Shown piece after piece: positions 25,302 through 33,319 of a stretch of 64,000 nt of DNA. The DNA comes from an uncultured Hydrogenophaga sp. (GTDB lineage Bacteria > Pseudomonadota > Gammaproteobacteria > Burkholderiales > Burkholderiaceae_C), in NCBI RefSeq assembly GCF_958439165.1, contig NZ_OY288130.1, forward strand, positions 37,302 through 101,301, read 5' to 3'. The notes under the pieces were generated by a model that saw only the letters and a program-made list of their open reading frames with translations, made no database searches and was not told where the DNA came from. Made by a program: the position numbers and the translations under genes. The stretch's first letter is position 1. Every line of letters starts with the position of its first letter.

Positions 25302-26072
25302 ATGCACATCCCCTCCCTGCGTGAAGTCGTCAGTGCCGAAGAATGGGCGCTGCGCTGCGATCTGGCCGCCTGCTACCGCCTGGTGGCTGCCTATGGCTGG
25401 AGCGATCTGGTCTTCACCCACATCAGCGCCAAGCTGCCCGAGAGCGTGACCGGGGGCGAGCACCAGTTCCTGATCAACCCCTACGGCCTGATGTTCGACG
25501 AGATCACCGCTTCCAGCCTGGTGAAGGTCGACATGGCCTGCAACAAGCTGCACGACTCGCCCTTCCCGGTGAACCCGGCCGGCTTCGTCATCCACAGCGC
25601 AGTCCACGAAGCCCGGCCGGACGCCGTGTGCGTGCTGCACACCCACACCCGCGCCGGCGTGGCGGTGAGTGCCCAGTCGCACGGCATCCTGCCGATCAGC
25701 CAGCAGAGCACCTTCGTGCTGTCATCGCTGGCGTATCACGACTACGAAGGCGTGGCCTTCCGCCCGGACGAGAAGCCGCGGCTGCAGGCCGATCTGGGCA
25801 ACGCCAACTACCTGGTGCTGCGCAACCACGGCCTGCTCACCGTGGGCCGCAGCATCGCCGACGCCTTCCTGTCGATGTACACCTTCGAGAACACCTGCCG
25901 CATCCAGGTGGATGCGCTGGCCGGCGGCACGCCGCTGACCCAGGTGAACCCGGCCATCCTGGCCGGCATGGCCGACGTCATGCGCGTGGCCACCGCCGGA
26001 CAGGGCGCCCAGCTGGCCTGGCCGGCCCTGCTGCGCAAGGCGGACAAGCTCGACCCCTCGTTCCGGACCTGA
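25302..26072 (+). CDS. Class II aldolase/adducin-family protein
   Basis: This 256-residue protein has a single class II aldolase domain. The zinc-ligand pair HTHTRAG near residue 115 and the third His (RNHGLLTVG near 178) are intact, as is the opening WALRCDLAACYRLVAAYGWS. This subgroup, common in Burkholderiales, lacks a proven substrate; family members act as fuculose-phosphate-type aldolases, epimerases or decarboxylases. The start has GAGG upstream. It is divergent from the cytochrome b561 unit and convergent, with a 1-bp gap, with the kinase-like gene. Confidence 0.9.
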   Translation: MHIPSLREVVSAEEWALRCDLAACYRLVAAYGWSDLVFTHISAKLPESVTGGEHQFLINPYGLMFDEITASSLVKVDMACNKLHDSPFPVNPAGFVIHSAVHEARPDAVCVLHTHTRAGVAVSAQSHGILPISQQSTFVLSSLAYHDYEGVAFRPDEKPRLQADLGNANYLVLRNHGLLTVGRSIADAFLSMYTFENTCRIQVDALAGGTPLTQVNPAILAGMADVMRVATAGQGAQLAWPALLRKADKLDPSFRT

Positions 26073-26073
26073 T

Positions 26074-26832
26074 TCAGGCGTCGGTCCGGTCGGCGACGAA
26101 GGCGGTCATGCCGTCGAGCACGGTCCGCAGGCGCCGTGCTTCGCGCGAGCCGCGCAACCGGGGCGACCAGCCCACCAGCCACAGCACCGCCCTCAGCCGC
26201 GGCAGCAGGCGCTGCACAAAGGGCCGCAGATCGGGCACCCGGGCGCCGCCCGCCCGGGCATAGGCCTGGAGCACCTGCAGCACCGCGCCGGCCCCCAGCG
26301 GCTCCAGATGACGGGTCATGGACAACAGCAGCTGCAGCGCGTCGTAGCGCTGCACCAGGTCCAGCGGCATGCCCGGCACCAGCCGTTCCTCGAAATCGAG
26401 CCGGGCGAACTGTGCGCCGTCCCAGGTGAGGTTGCGGGTCTGCGAACCGCCATGCCAGTGGCCCCGCACATGGAAGCCGGCCAGATCGGCGCAGGCACTG
26501 CACATCACCGGCAAGCGCTCGGCCGGCAAGGCAGCGTCAAGCCAGCGGTCCAGGGTGATGCCGATGTCGCTGGTGGTGAGGTGCTGCCCGTCGAAGGCCA
26601 GCACGGCCGGCACGCGTTCGCCGGCCGCCGCCAGCGCCACCAGCCGGTCGTGCTCGAACGCCAGCAGGGCGGCGCCATCGGTCTGGCGCACCGCTGCCCA
26701 GGGCACCGGCACACCCAGGGCGCGCGCCATCAGCCAGATGCCCGACGACTTGCGGCCGCTGCGCAGCGGCCGGTCGGCGGACTTGGTCCAGGTGCGCTGG
26801 GCAGCAGGGGATGCGGGGTCGGGCAGGCTCAT
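26074..26832 (-). CDS. Bud32/RIO-like protein kinase fold, function unknown
   Basis: This 252-residue protein carries what looks like the catalytic core of a small kinase. FHVRGHWHGGSQTRNLTWDG near residues 120-140 matches an HxG...N catalytic loop, and ARLDFEE follows as the DFG-like metal site. The N-terminal lysine/glutamate part is weaker (LAFEHDRLVAL). It resembles Bud32 or lipopolysaccharide-kinase-like proteins of proteobacteria. Nothing nearby identifies a substrate. It ends 1 bp from the aldolase stop. Confidence 0.65.
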   Translation of the reverse strand: MSLPDPASPAAQRTWTKSADRPLRSGRKSSGIWLMARALGVPVPWAAVRQTDGAALLAFEHDRLVALAAAGERVPAVLAFDGQHLTTSDIGITLDRWLDAALPAERLPVMCSACADLAGFHVRGHWHGGSQTRNLTWDGAQFARLDFEERLVPGMPLDLVQRYDALQLLLSMTRHLEPLGAGAVLQVLQAYARAGGARVPDLRPFVQRLLPRLRAVLWLVGWSPRLRGSREARRLRTVLDGMTAFVADRTDA

Positions 26833-26890
26833 GGGGCGGGGGCGGAGGACCGGCGATTATCCGGGGTCGACCGCCCTGGCCGCGCTGCGC

Positions 26891-28231
26891 TCAGGGCGCA
26901 TCGGCGTAACGCTGCAACTCCCAGGCCGACACCTCACGCGCATAGGCCGCCCACTCGTCCCGCTTGACCTCGAGGAACTGACGGCAGAAGTCGACGCCAA
27001 TGGTCTCGCGCAGGCCGCCATCCGCCTCCAGCGCGTCCAGCGCGGCATGCAGGTCGCGCGGCAACTGTCCGGGCAGCGCAGCGCCCGCTGCGTGGCGCTC
27101 GTACAGATCGTCCGGCGTCGGCGCCACCGGCGGCAACGCCCGATCGATGCCGTCCAGGCCGGCAGCCAGGGTGCCTGCGATGGCCGCATACACGTTGCAG
27201 GCCGGGTCGGGCAGGCGCCACTCCAGCCGGCCGGCCACGGTGCGGACCAGACAGGTGCGGTTGTTGTCGCCGATGGCCTTCCAGACCGGTGACCAGGTGG
27301 TGCCCGAGGCGCTGCGGCTGGCCGCCAGGCGCCGGTAGCTGTTGACCGTGGGCGCACAGAGCGCAGCCAGGCCATCGGCATGGTGCAGCAAGCCGGCCGC
27401 AAAGCGGTGCCCCAGTTCGCTCAGGCCCAGCGCCCCGGCCGGGTCGGCCATGAGCGCATGGCCCTGGTGATCGGTCAGACTGAGGTGGAAATGCAGCCCG
27501 CTGCCCGGCGCATGGGCCAGCGGCTTGGGCATGGTGGAGAACACCATGCCGTGTTCGCGTGCCACCTCGCCAGCCGCCAGCTTGAACAGCTGATAACGGT
27601 CGGCGGCGGCCAGGGCGTCGTCGAAGCGGTAGTTCACCTCGTACTGGCCGTTGGCGTCCTCATGGTCGATCTGCTGCAGCTCGAAGCCCAGGTCCTGCAG
27701 GGTCTGGCGCATCCGGTCCAGACACGCGAAGTTGCGGCCCATGGCGCGCAGGTCGTACGAGGGCTTGGCCAGCGTGTCCTGCGCATCGGCCACTGCCCAC
27801 CCGGCCTCGGTGCGGCGCAGCAGGAAGAACTCCGGCTCGATGCCGACCCACAGCGTCCAGCCGCGCTGGCGCAGCCGTTCCACCTGGGTCTTGAGCACCT
27901 GGCGCGGGCAGGTGTCCAGCGGCTGTCCGCCGGCAAAACCGTCGCACACCGCATGGGCCACGCCGGCCATGAAGGGCCAGGGGCGCAGCGTCTGGGGCAG
28001 CACACGGCCCATGTATTCGCTGCGCGGCCCCATGCGCGGCAGCCCGGTGCCGGTGATGCTGGGGCCGGAGAACCCGGCACCCTCAGTCACAGCCTGCGGC
28101 AGCAGGTCCAGTGGCACCAGCTTGCCCTTCACACCACCGTTCAGGTCGGTGAAGGTGGCGAGCACCGAGTGGATGCCCTGCGCCTGCAGGGCGGCGGTGC
28201 GGTCGGCCAGGTCGGTGGCCGCCAGACTCAA
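26891..28231 (-). CDS. Glutamine-synthetase-family ligase (GlnT or gamma-glutamylamine type)
   Basis: This 446-residue protein has the glutamine synthetase fold: N-terminal beta-grasp (SVLATFTDLNGGVKGKLVPL), metal-site GIEPEFFLLRR near residue 125, SGLHFHLSL near 245 and the C-terminal metal/glutamate site RLEWRLPDPACN. It resembles the GlnT and gamma-glutamylamide synthetase groups more than the dodecameric GlnA. It starts with TTG at 28231, whose last bases overlap the gabT stop (TTGA), so it depends on translational coupling. Being after puuC and gabT it probably gamma-glutamylates an amine such as putrescine. Confidence 0.82.
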   Translation of the reverse strand: MSLAATDLADRTAALQAQGIHSVLATFTDLNGGVKGKLVPLDLLPQAVTEGAGFSGPSITGTGLPRMGPRSEYMGRVLPQTLRPWPFMAGVAHAVCDGFAGGQPLDTCPRQVLKTQVERLRQRGWTLWVGIEPEFFLLRRTEAGWAVADAQDTLAKPSYDLRAMGRNFACLDRMRQTLQDLGFELQQIDHEDANGQYEVNYRFDDALAAADRYQLFKLAAGEVAREHGMVFSTMPKPLAHAPGSGLHFHLSLTDHQGHALMADPAGALGLSELGHRFAAGLLHHADGLAALCAPTVNSYRRLAASRSASGTTWSPVWKAIGDNNRTCLVRTVAGRLEWRLPDPACNVYAAIAGTLAAGLDGIDRALPPVAPTPDDLYERHAAGAALPGQLPRDLHAALDALEADGGLRETIGVDFCRQFLEVKRDEWAAYAREVSAWELQRYADAP

Positions 28232-29535
28232 GCCAGCACCTCGGCCAGCGCAGCATCGAGCACCGCCAGACCCTCGTCGAACACTGCGTCCTCGATGGTC
28301 AGCGGGAACAGATAGCGGATCACGTTGCCGTACACGCCGCAGGTGAGCAGCAGCAGGCCGCGGGCCAGTGCGGCAGCCTGCACCTTCTTGGTGGTGTCGG
28401 CGTCCGGCGCACCGGTCTTGGGGTCGATGAACTCGCAGGCCACCATGGCGCCCAGGCCACGGATGTCACCGATGCGCGGGCGCACCGCGCGCTGCGCGAT
28501 CAGATGGCCGATGAGCTTGTCGCCCAGACGCTGGGCGCGCTCGCACAGCCGCTCTTCCTCGATCACGTCCAGCACCGCGTGCGACGCCGCAATGGCCAGC
28601 GGGTGGCCAGCGTAGGTGCCGCCCAGGCCGCCCGGTGCGGGCGCGTCCATCACCGCCTGCCGGCCCGACACCGCCGAGAGCGTGGTGCCGCCCGCCAGGC
28701 TCTTGGCCATGGTGATGAGATCGGGCGACACGCCGTAATGCTCCATGGCGAATAGCTTGCCGGTGCGGGCAAAGCCGGTCTGCACCTCGTCGGCGATCAG
28801 CAGGATGCCGTGCTGGTCGCACAGCTCGCGCAGCCACTTCACGGCGGCCGGCTGGATGGGGTTGAAGCCGCCCTCGCCCTGCACCGGCTCGAACACGATG
28901 GCCGCCACCCTGGAAGGCTCGATGTCGCACTTGAACAGCTGCTCGATGGCCTTCTTCGTGTCGTCCAGCGAGGCGCAGTGGCACGGGAAGGGCACGTGGT
29001 AGATCTCGGGCGGGAACGGGCCGAAGCCGGCCTTGTAGGGCTGCACCTTGCCGGTGAGCGCCACCGAGAACAGGCTGCGGCCGTGGAAGGCACCGCCGAA
29101 GGCGATCACGCCGCTGCGGCCGGTGGCCGAGCGCGCGATCTTGATGGCGTTCTCGATCGCCTCGGCGCCGGTGGAGAAGAACGCCGTCTTGGCCGGCCCA
29201 TCGATCGGCACCAGCGCATTGATGCGCTCGGCCAGCGCCACGTACTCGGCGTACGGCACCACCTGGTAGCAGCTGTGGGTGAAGCGCTGCAGCTGCGCCG
29301 CAATGGCGGCCTGCACCTTGGGGTGGATGTGCCCGGTGTTGAGCACCGCAATGCCGCCGGCGAAGTCGATGAAGCGGCGGCCTTCGATGTCCCAGAACTC
29401 GGCGTTCTTCGCCCGGTCGATGAAGAAGTCGCCCATCACGCCCACACCGCGCGGCGTGGCGGCCAGCCGGCGGGCATGCCAGGCGGCATTGGTGTGCGGG
29501 GCTTGCAGGGTGTCGGGGGTTTGCGGGGCGTTCAT
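28228..29535 (-). CDS. gabT: 4-aminobutyrate aminotransferase
   Basis: This 435-residue PLP enzyme of class III moves the amino group of GABA to 2-oxoglutarate, giving succinate semialdehyde and glutamate. The Schiff-base lysine is Lys278 in LITMAKSLAGG. FSTGAEAIENAIKIARSATG near 120 (phosphate binding) and IADEVQTGFARTGK near 247 are typical of GabT/PuuE. It lies between the PuuC-like dehydrogenase and a gamma-glutamylamine ligase gene. It fits the last transamination of the Puu route. The start at 29535 has a GGAG site. Confidence 0.94.
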   Translation of the reverse strand: MNAPQTPDTLQAPHTNAAWHARRLAATPRGVGVMGDFFIDRAKNAEFWDIEGRRFIDFAGGIAVLNTGHIHPKVQAAIAAQLQRFTHSCYQVVPYAEYVALAERINALVPIDGPAKTAFFSTGAEAIENAIKIARSATGRSGVIAFGGAFHGRSLFSVALTGKVQPYKAGFGPFPPEIYHVPFPCHCASLDDTKKAIEQLFKCDIEPSRVAAIVFEPVQGEGGFNPIQPAAVKWLRELCDQHGILLIADEVQTGFARTGKLFAMEHYGVSPDLITMAKSLAGGTTLSAVSGRQAVMDAPAPGGLGGTYAGHPLAIAASHAVLDVIEEERLCERAQRLGDKLIGHLIAQRAVRPRIGDIRGLGAMVACEFIDPKTGAPDADTTKKVQAAALARGLLLLTCGVYGNVIRYLFPLTIEDAVFDEGLAVLDAALAEVLA

Positions 29536-29546
29536 GGCGGTCTCCT

Positions 29547-31031
29547 TCAGACAGGGGAATCGATACGGATCCAGGTCGTCTTGACCTCGGTGTACTTGTC
29601 GAACGCGTGCAGCGACTTGTCGCGGCCCACGCCGCTCTGCTTGAAGCCGCCGAAGGGCACGGTGATGTCGTCCTCGTCGTACTGGTTCACATGCACCGTG
29701 CCGGCGCGCAGGGCGCGGGCCACGCCGTGGGCCCGGTTGATGTCCCGCGTCCAGACCGCTGCCTGCAGGCCGTAGATGTTGCTGTTGGCCTGGCGCACCA
29801 CATCGGCCGCGTCGGTGAAGCTCAGCACCGACAGCACCGGGCCGAAGATCTCTTCGCGGGCGATGGTCATGTCGTTCTTCACGCCGTCAAAGATGGTGGG
29901 CTGCACATAGAAGCCGCCCTTCACCGGTTCGGTGGCCTCGCCACCGGCCAGCAGTTTCGCGCCTTCGCTGCGGCCGCTCTCGATGTAGCGCAGCACCGTG
30001 TCCATCTGCACCTTGTCGACGATGGCGCCCATCACCGTGGACTTGTCCAGCGGGTTGCCCGGCTGGTAACGCGGCACCAGGGCCAGGGCCTTTTCCAGGA
30101 AGGCATCCTTGATGGAGGCTTCCACGAACAGGCGCGACGGTGCGTTGCAGCTCTCGCCCTGGTTGAAGAAGATGCTCCCCACCGCCGCTTCCACCGCGCG
30201 GTCCAGGTCGGGGCAGTCGGCAAACACGATGTTGGGCGACTTGCCGCCCAGCTCGGTCCAGGCGCGCTTGAGGTTGCTCTGCCCGGCCATCACATGGATC
30301 TGCTTGCCCACGCGGGTGCTGCCGGTGAAGGCGATGCAATCCACGTCCATGTGCAGCGCCAGCGGGCTGCCGGCTTCCTGGCCGTAACCCGGCACCACGT
30401 TGAACACCCCCGGCGGAATGCCGGCGGCCAGCGCCAGTTCGGCCAGGCGCAGCGCGGTCAGCGGGCTCTTCTCGCTGGGCTTGAGCACCACCGAATTGCC
30501 CGCCGCCAGGGCCGGCGCGATCTTCCAGGCCGCCATGATCATGGGGTAGTTCCAGGGCACGATCACGCCCACCACACCCACCGGCTCGCGGGTGATCAGG
30601 GCCAGCGCCGTGCTCGGGGTGGGCGCGATCTCGTCATAGACCTTGTCCACCGCCTCGCCGTACCAGCGGATGCAGTTGGCGGCGCTGTTCACGTCCACCG
30701 CGCGGGCGTATTTCACCGGCTTGCCCATGTCCAGGGTCTCGGTCAGGGCCAGTTCATCCGCATGCGCAATGAGCTGATCGGCGAACTTCAGCATCACCCG
30801 CTTGCGCGCCGCCGGGGACATGCCGCACCAGCGCCGGTCTTCAAAGGCCGCACGGCCCGCGGCCACCGCCGCATCGATGTCGGCCGCACCGCAACGGGCC
30901 ACCGGCGTGAGCAGACGTCCGTCCACCGGCGAAAGACATTCGAAAGTCTGACCGTCGCGCGCATCCACGCGCTGACCATTGATGACGGCACGGCCGTCGA
31001 AACGGGGGGTATTGCTGGCGTTGTCGCTCAT
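29547..31031 (-). CDS. puuC: Gamma-glutamyl-gamma-aminobutyraldehyde dehydrogenase (PuuC-like)
   Basis: This 494-residue NAD(P)-dependent aldehyde dehydrogenase has the N-terminal Rossmann motif VIVPWNYPMIMAAWK near residue 160, the catalytic glutamate (TELGGKSPNIVF near 263) and the catalytic cysteine in FFNQGESCNAPSR near 297. The C-terminal VPFGGFKQSGVGRDKSLHAF is the PuuC/KauB pattern. It oxidises an amine-derived aldehyde to the acid. It is the first gene of the three-gene unit with gabT and the ligase. The start at 31031 has GAGGA upstream. Confidence 0.9.
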   Translation of the reverse strand: MSDNASNTPRFDGRAVINGQRVDARDGQTFECLSPVDGRLLTPVARCGAADIDAAVAAGRAAFEDRRWCGMSPAARKRVMLKFADQLIAHADELALTETLDMGKPVKYARAVDVNSAANCIRWYGEAVDKVYDEIAPTPSTALALITREPVGVVGVIVPWNYPMIMAAWKIAPALAAGNSVVLKPSEKSPLTALRLAELALAAGIPPGVFNVVPGYGQEAGSPLALHMDVDCIAFTGSTRVGKQIHVMAGQSNLKRAWTELGGKSPNIVFADCPDLDRAVEAAVGSIFFNQGESCNAPSRLFVEASIKDAFLEKALALVPRYQPGNPLDKSTVMGAIVDKVQMDTVLRYIESGRSEGAKLLAGGEATEPVKGGFYVQPTIFDGVKNDMTIAREEIFGPVLSVLSFTDAADVVRQANSNIYGLQAAVWTRDINRAHGVARALRAGTVHVNQYDEDDITVPFGGFKQSGVGRDKSLHAFDKYTEVKTTWIRIDSPV

Positions 31032-31208
31032 GGGTGTCCTCAGATTGGCCCCCATGCTAGCCCGGGAACACCGCACCGCGCCAGTCCACTTTGGCGGACC
31101 GGCGGGCATCCACCGGCACCGATCGGGTACCCCCCGGGGTCAGGGCTGGACCGATGCCTAGACTGCCTCGCCCAGGGCAGGACACCGATCCGGCCGAGGG
31201 AGGTAGGC

Positions 31209-32627
31209 ATGTATTCCTTGCTGCCGGCGTTGGTCTCCGGCCTGTTCCTCGGGTACGGGCTCTATGTGCTGTCCTCGCGCGGCCTCAGCCGTATCAGCCT
31301 GAGCTTTCTGGCCCTGTGCCTGGCCAGCTTCGGCTGGCAAGCCACCTGGGCGGTGCTGTTCCAGACCACCGACCCGCAACTGGCCGACCGGTTGATACGG
31401 GCGGGCTACCTGGTCATCATCTTCCTGCCCACTTGCCTGCACCACTTCGTGGCGGCGGTGCTGGGCGTGCGCGGCGAACGGCGATGGCTGCAGACCTCCT
31501 ATGCCGTCGCGGCAACGCTGGCGGTACTGAACTTCAGGTCCGACCTGTTCGTGGCCGGGCATCACCACCACTTTTTCGGCTTCTACCCGCAAGCTGGCCC
31601 GCTGCACTGGGTGCATATGGTGCAGGCCGGCGTGGTGGTCGGCCGGGGCATCTGGCTGTGCCACCGGACCGCACAAGCCAGTGCTGGTGAACTCAGCCGC
31701 CGCACCCGGCTGCTGGGCCTGGCCCTGGTCATCTACCTCATGGCGGCGGTGGACTACTTGTGCAACTACGGCATTGCGATGTATCCGCCGGGGGTGGGGT
31801 TCATCACGGCCAGCCTGGGCATCATTGCCTGCGCCACCAGTCGCTATGGACTGATGAACCCCGCTGAAATGGCGGCTTCTGTCGCACACGAGATGCGGAC
31901 ACCGCTGGCCTGCATCCGGATGAGGGCCGAGCTGCTGAACACCTGGCTGCCAGCCCTTGATACCGGCTACAGGGCCGCAATTGAGCAGGGCCTGATCGAT
32001 CAACCGCAAGACTCGCCGGATATCAGCCAGCTCGCCGCCATGGTCAGGGAGATCACCCGACAGATCGATCGGTCGAACGCCATCATCGATCTCATCCTCA
32101 CGTCCACGCGGACCGACCAGATCGACCCTGGCTCGTTCCATCGCTGTTCGATGCTCAGCTGCATCCAGGACGCGCTGGAGAGTTACCCGTTTCATCCGCG
32201 AGAACGACTCCAGGTCCAGGTGACCTGCAAAGCCGACATTGAGTTCCTGGGTTCCGAAGACTTGATGACCTATGTGTTGTTCAACCTGCTGAAGAACGCC
32301 CTGTTTGCCATACGGGCACAAGGACATGGAGACATCCAGATCTGGATCGGGCTGGCGGATGCGCCCCGCACGGTCCTGGTGAAGGACACCGGATCGGGCA
32401 TACGCCCCGAAGACATGCCTCGCATTTTCGAGTCGTTCTTTTCAACCAAGCGCTTGCAGGGCGCTGGCCTGGGACTGCCCTTCTGCCGCAAGGTCATGCA
32501 CGCTTTTGGCGGCAGCATTTCGTGCGAATCGATCGAGGGCCGGTTCACCTCGTTCTTTCTGGTGTTCCCGGCCCTCGCCTCAGATCATCAAGCCGGGATC
32601 AGACCACCCGACTCCTTCACCTCGTAA
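31209..32627 (+). CDS. Membrane sensor histidine kinase with a multi-helix N-terminal sensor
   Basis: This 472-residue kinase has six or seven hydrophobic segments in residues 1-215, then the dimerisation box SVAHEMRTPLACIRMRAELL with the phospho-acceptor His227, and an ATPase domain with NLLKNALFAIRAQG (N box), DTGSGIRPEDMPRIFESFF (G1) and GAGLGLPFCRKVMHAFGG (G2). There is no HAMP, PAS or receiver domain. The sensor region (HHHHFFGFYPQAGPLHWVH) resembles that of quorum-sensing kinases of the CqsS/PhcS kind, from memory. No response regulator is adjacent. It is divergent from puuC and its 3' end overlaps a thioesterase gene by 40 bp. Confidence 0.9.
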   Translation: MYSLLPALVSGLFLGYGLYVLSSRGLSRISLSFLALCLASFGWQATWAVLFQTTDPQLADRLIRAGYLVIIFLPTCLHHFVAAVLGVRGERRWLQTSYAVAATLAVLNFRSDLFVAGHHHHFFGFYPQAGPLHWVHMVQAGVVVGRGIWLCHRTAQASAGELSRRTRLLGLALVIYLMAAVDYLCNYGIAMYPPGVGFITASLGIIACATSRYGLMNPAEMAASVAHEMRTPLACIRMRAELLNTWLPALDTGYRAAIEQGLIDQPQDSPDISQLAAMVREITRQIDRSNAIIDLILTSTRTDQIDPGSFHRCSMLSCIQDALESYPFHPRERLQVQVTCKADIEFLGSEDLMTYVLFNLLKNALFAIRAQGHGDIQIWIGLADAPRTVLVKDTGSGIRPEDMPRIFESFFSTKRLQGAGLGLPFCRKVMHAFGGSISCESIEGRFTSFFLVFPALASDHQAGIRPPDSFTS

Positions 32628-33088
32628 GTACGGATCTTGGCCAGCACATCAGCGGGCAGTCGCTGTATCTGCTTGGTCAGGCTGGCAAACACGATCTGCT
32701 GATAGCCACTGGCCACCAGCTGACCACCCACCTTGAACCGGAACAGCAGATGGAACGAACAGTGCCGAACATCGAAACTGTTGAGCTCGCACTCCACCGT
32801 CTGGAAGGGAAAGGTCTCGTGTACGTACTCGGTGTGTGCGCGCTTGGTGATGAACACGCCCTGCGACTGCAGCATGTCCGCCGCGATGCACTGGTGGAAC
32901 CAACGCTCACGGCAGACACCCTGCCACTCGAAGTAGCGGGCGAAGTAGGTGTTGGTGTAGGCGTTGGAATCCTTGAGGTAAATGTCGAAAGCGTGCTTGA
33001 AGGTCACACGAGGATGCTCCGATCGAGTGTGAAACGCGGAACCGGATGAGGTGGGGAGAAAAGTGTGAGTGCTGCGAGAGACAGACAT
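32588..33088 (-). CDS. Hotdog-fold acyl thioesterase, 4HBT/CalE7-DynE7-like
   Basis: This 166-residue protein has one hotdog domain. The motif DSNAYTNTYFARYFEWQGVC matches the active-site helix of 4-hydroxybenzoyl-CoA thioesterases, and the WQG-CRE ending is like the enediyne thioesterases CalE7/DynE7. It should cleave an acyl-ACP or acyl-CoA thioester. The ATG at 33088 is chosen for its AGGAG site; longer starts add an unmatched leader. Its last 40 bp overlap the histidine kinase on the other strand, a tight convergent pair that suggests shared function or shared 3' control. Confidence 0.82.
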   Translation of the reverse strand: MSVSRSTHTFLPTSSGSAFHTRSEHPRVTFKHAFDIYLKDSNAYTNTYFARYFEWQGVCRERWFHQCIAADMLQSQGVFITKRAHTEYVHETFPFQTVECELNSFDVRHCSFHLLFRFKVGGQLVASGYQQIVFASLTKQIQRLPADVLAKIRTYEVKESGGLIPA

Positions 33089-33319
33089 TGAGAAGCTCCT
33101 TGACAGGTTGATGGACAGCGCGCGCATCAGCCGCACGAGGATGATCCGCACGCCACCTCTTAGTGACAGGGGTCAAGCCTTCGCCCTCGCTCGGGGAGCC
33201 CTCCTGACCTACCGCCACGGTTATCCGTGTGCACGGCATCCTTCGGCGAACGCTGCCTGATGGAACCATCGTGATGAATTGGTGAAGAGAAATCGACCGC
33301 ACAGGGTTACTCAGCGCAG

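Noticed and set aside
33216..33229. CACGG-ttat-CCGTG repeat before cdiB as a regulatory site
   Set aside because: The arms are only 5 bp in GC-rich DNA and no regulator gene is linked; chance is likely. Otherwise the 231-bp gap before cdiB shows nothing clear.
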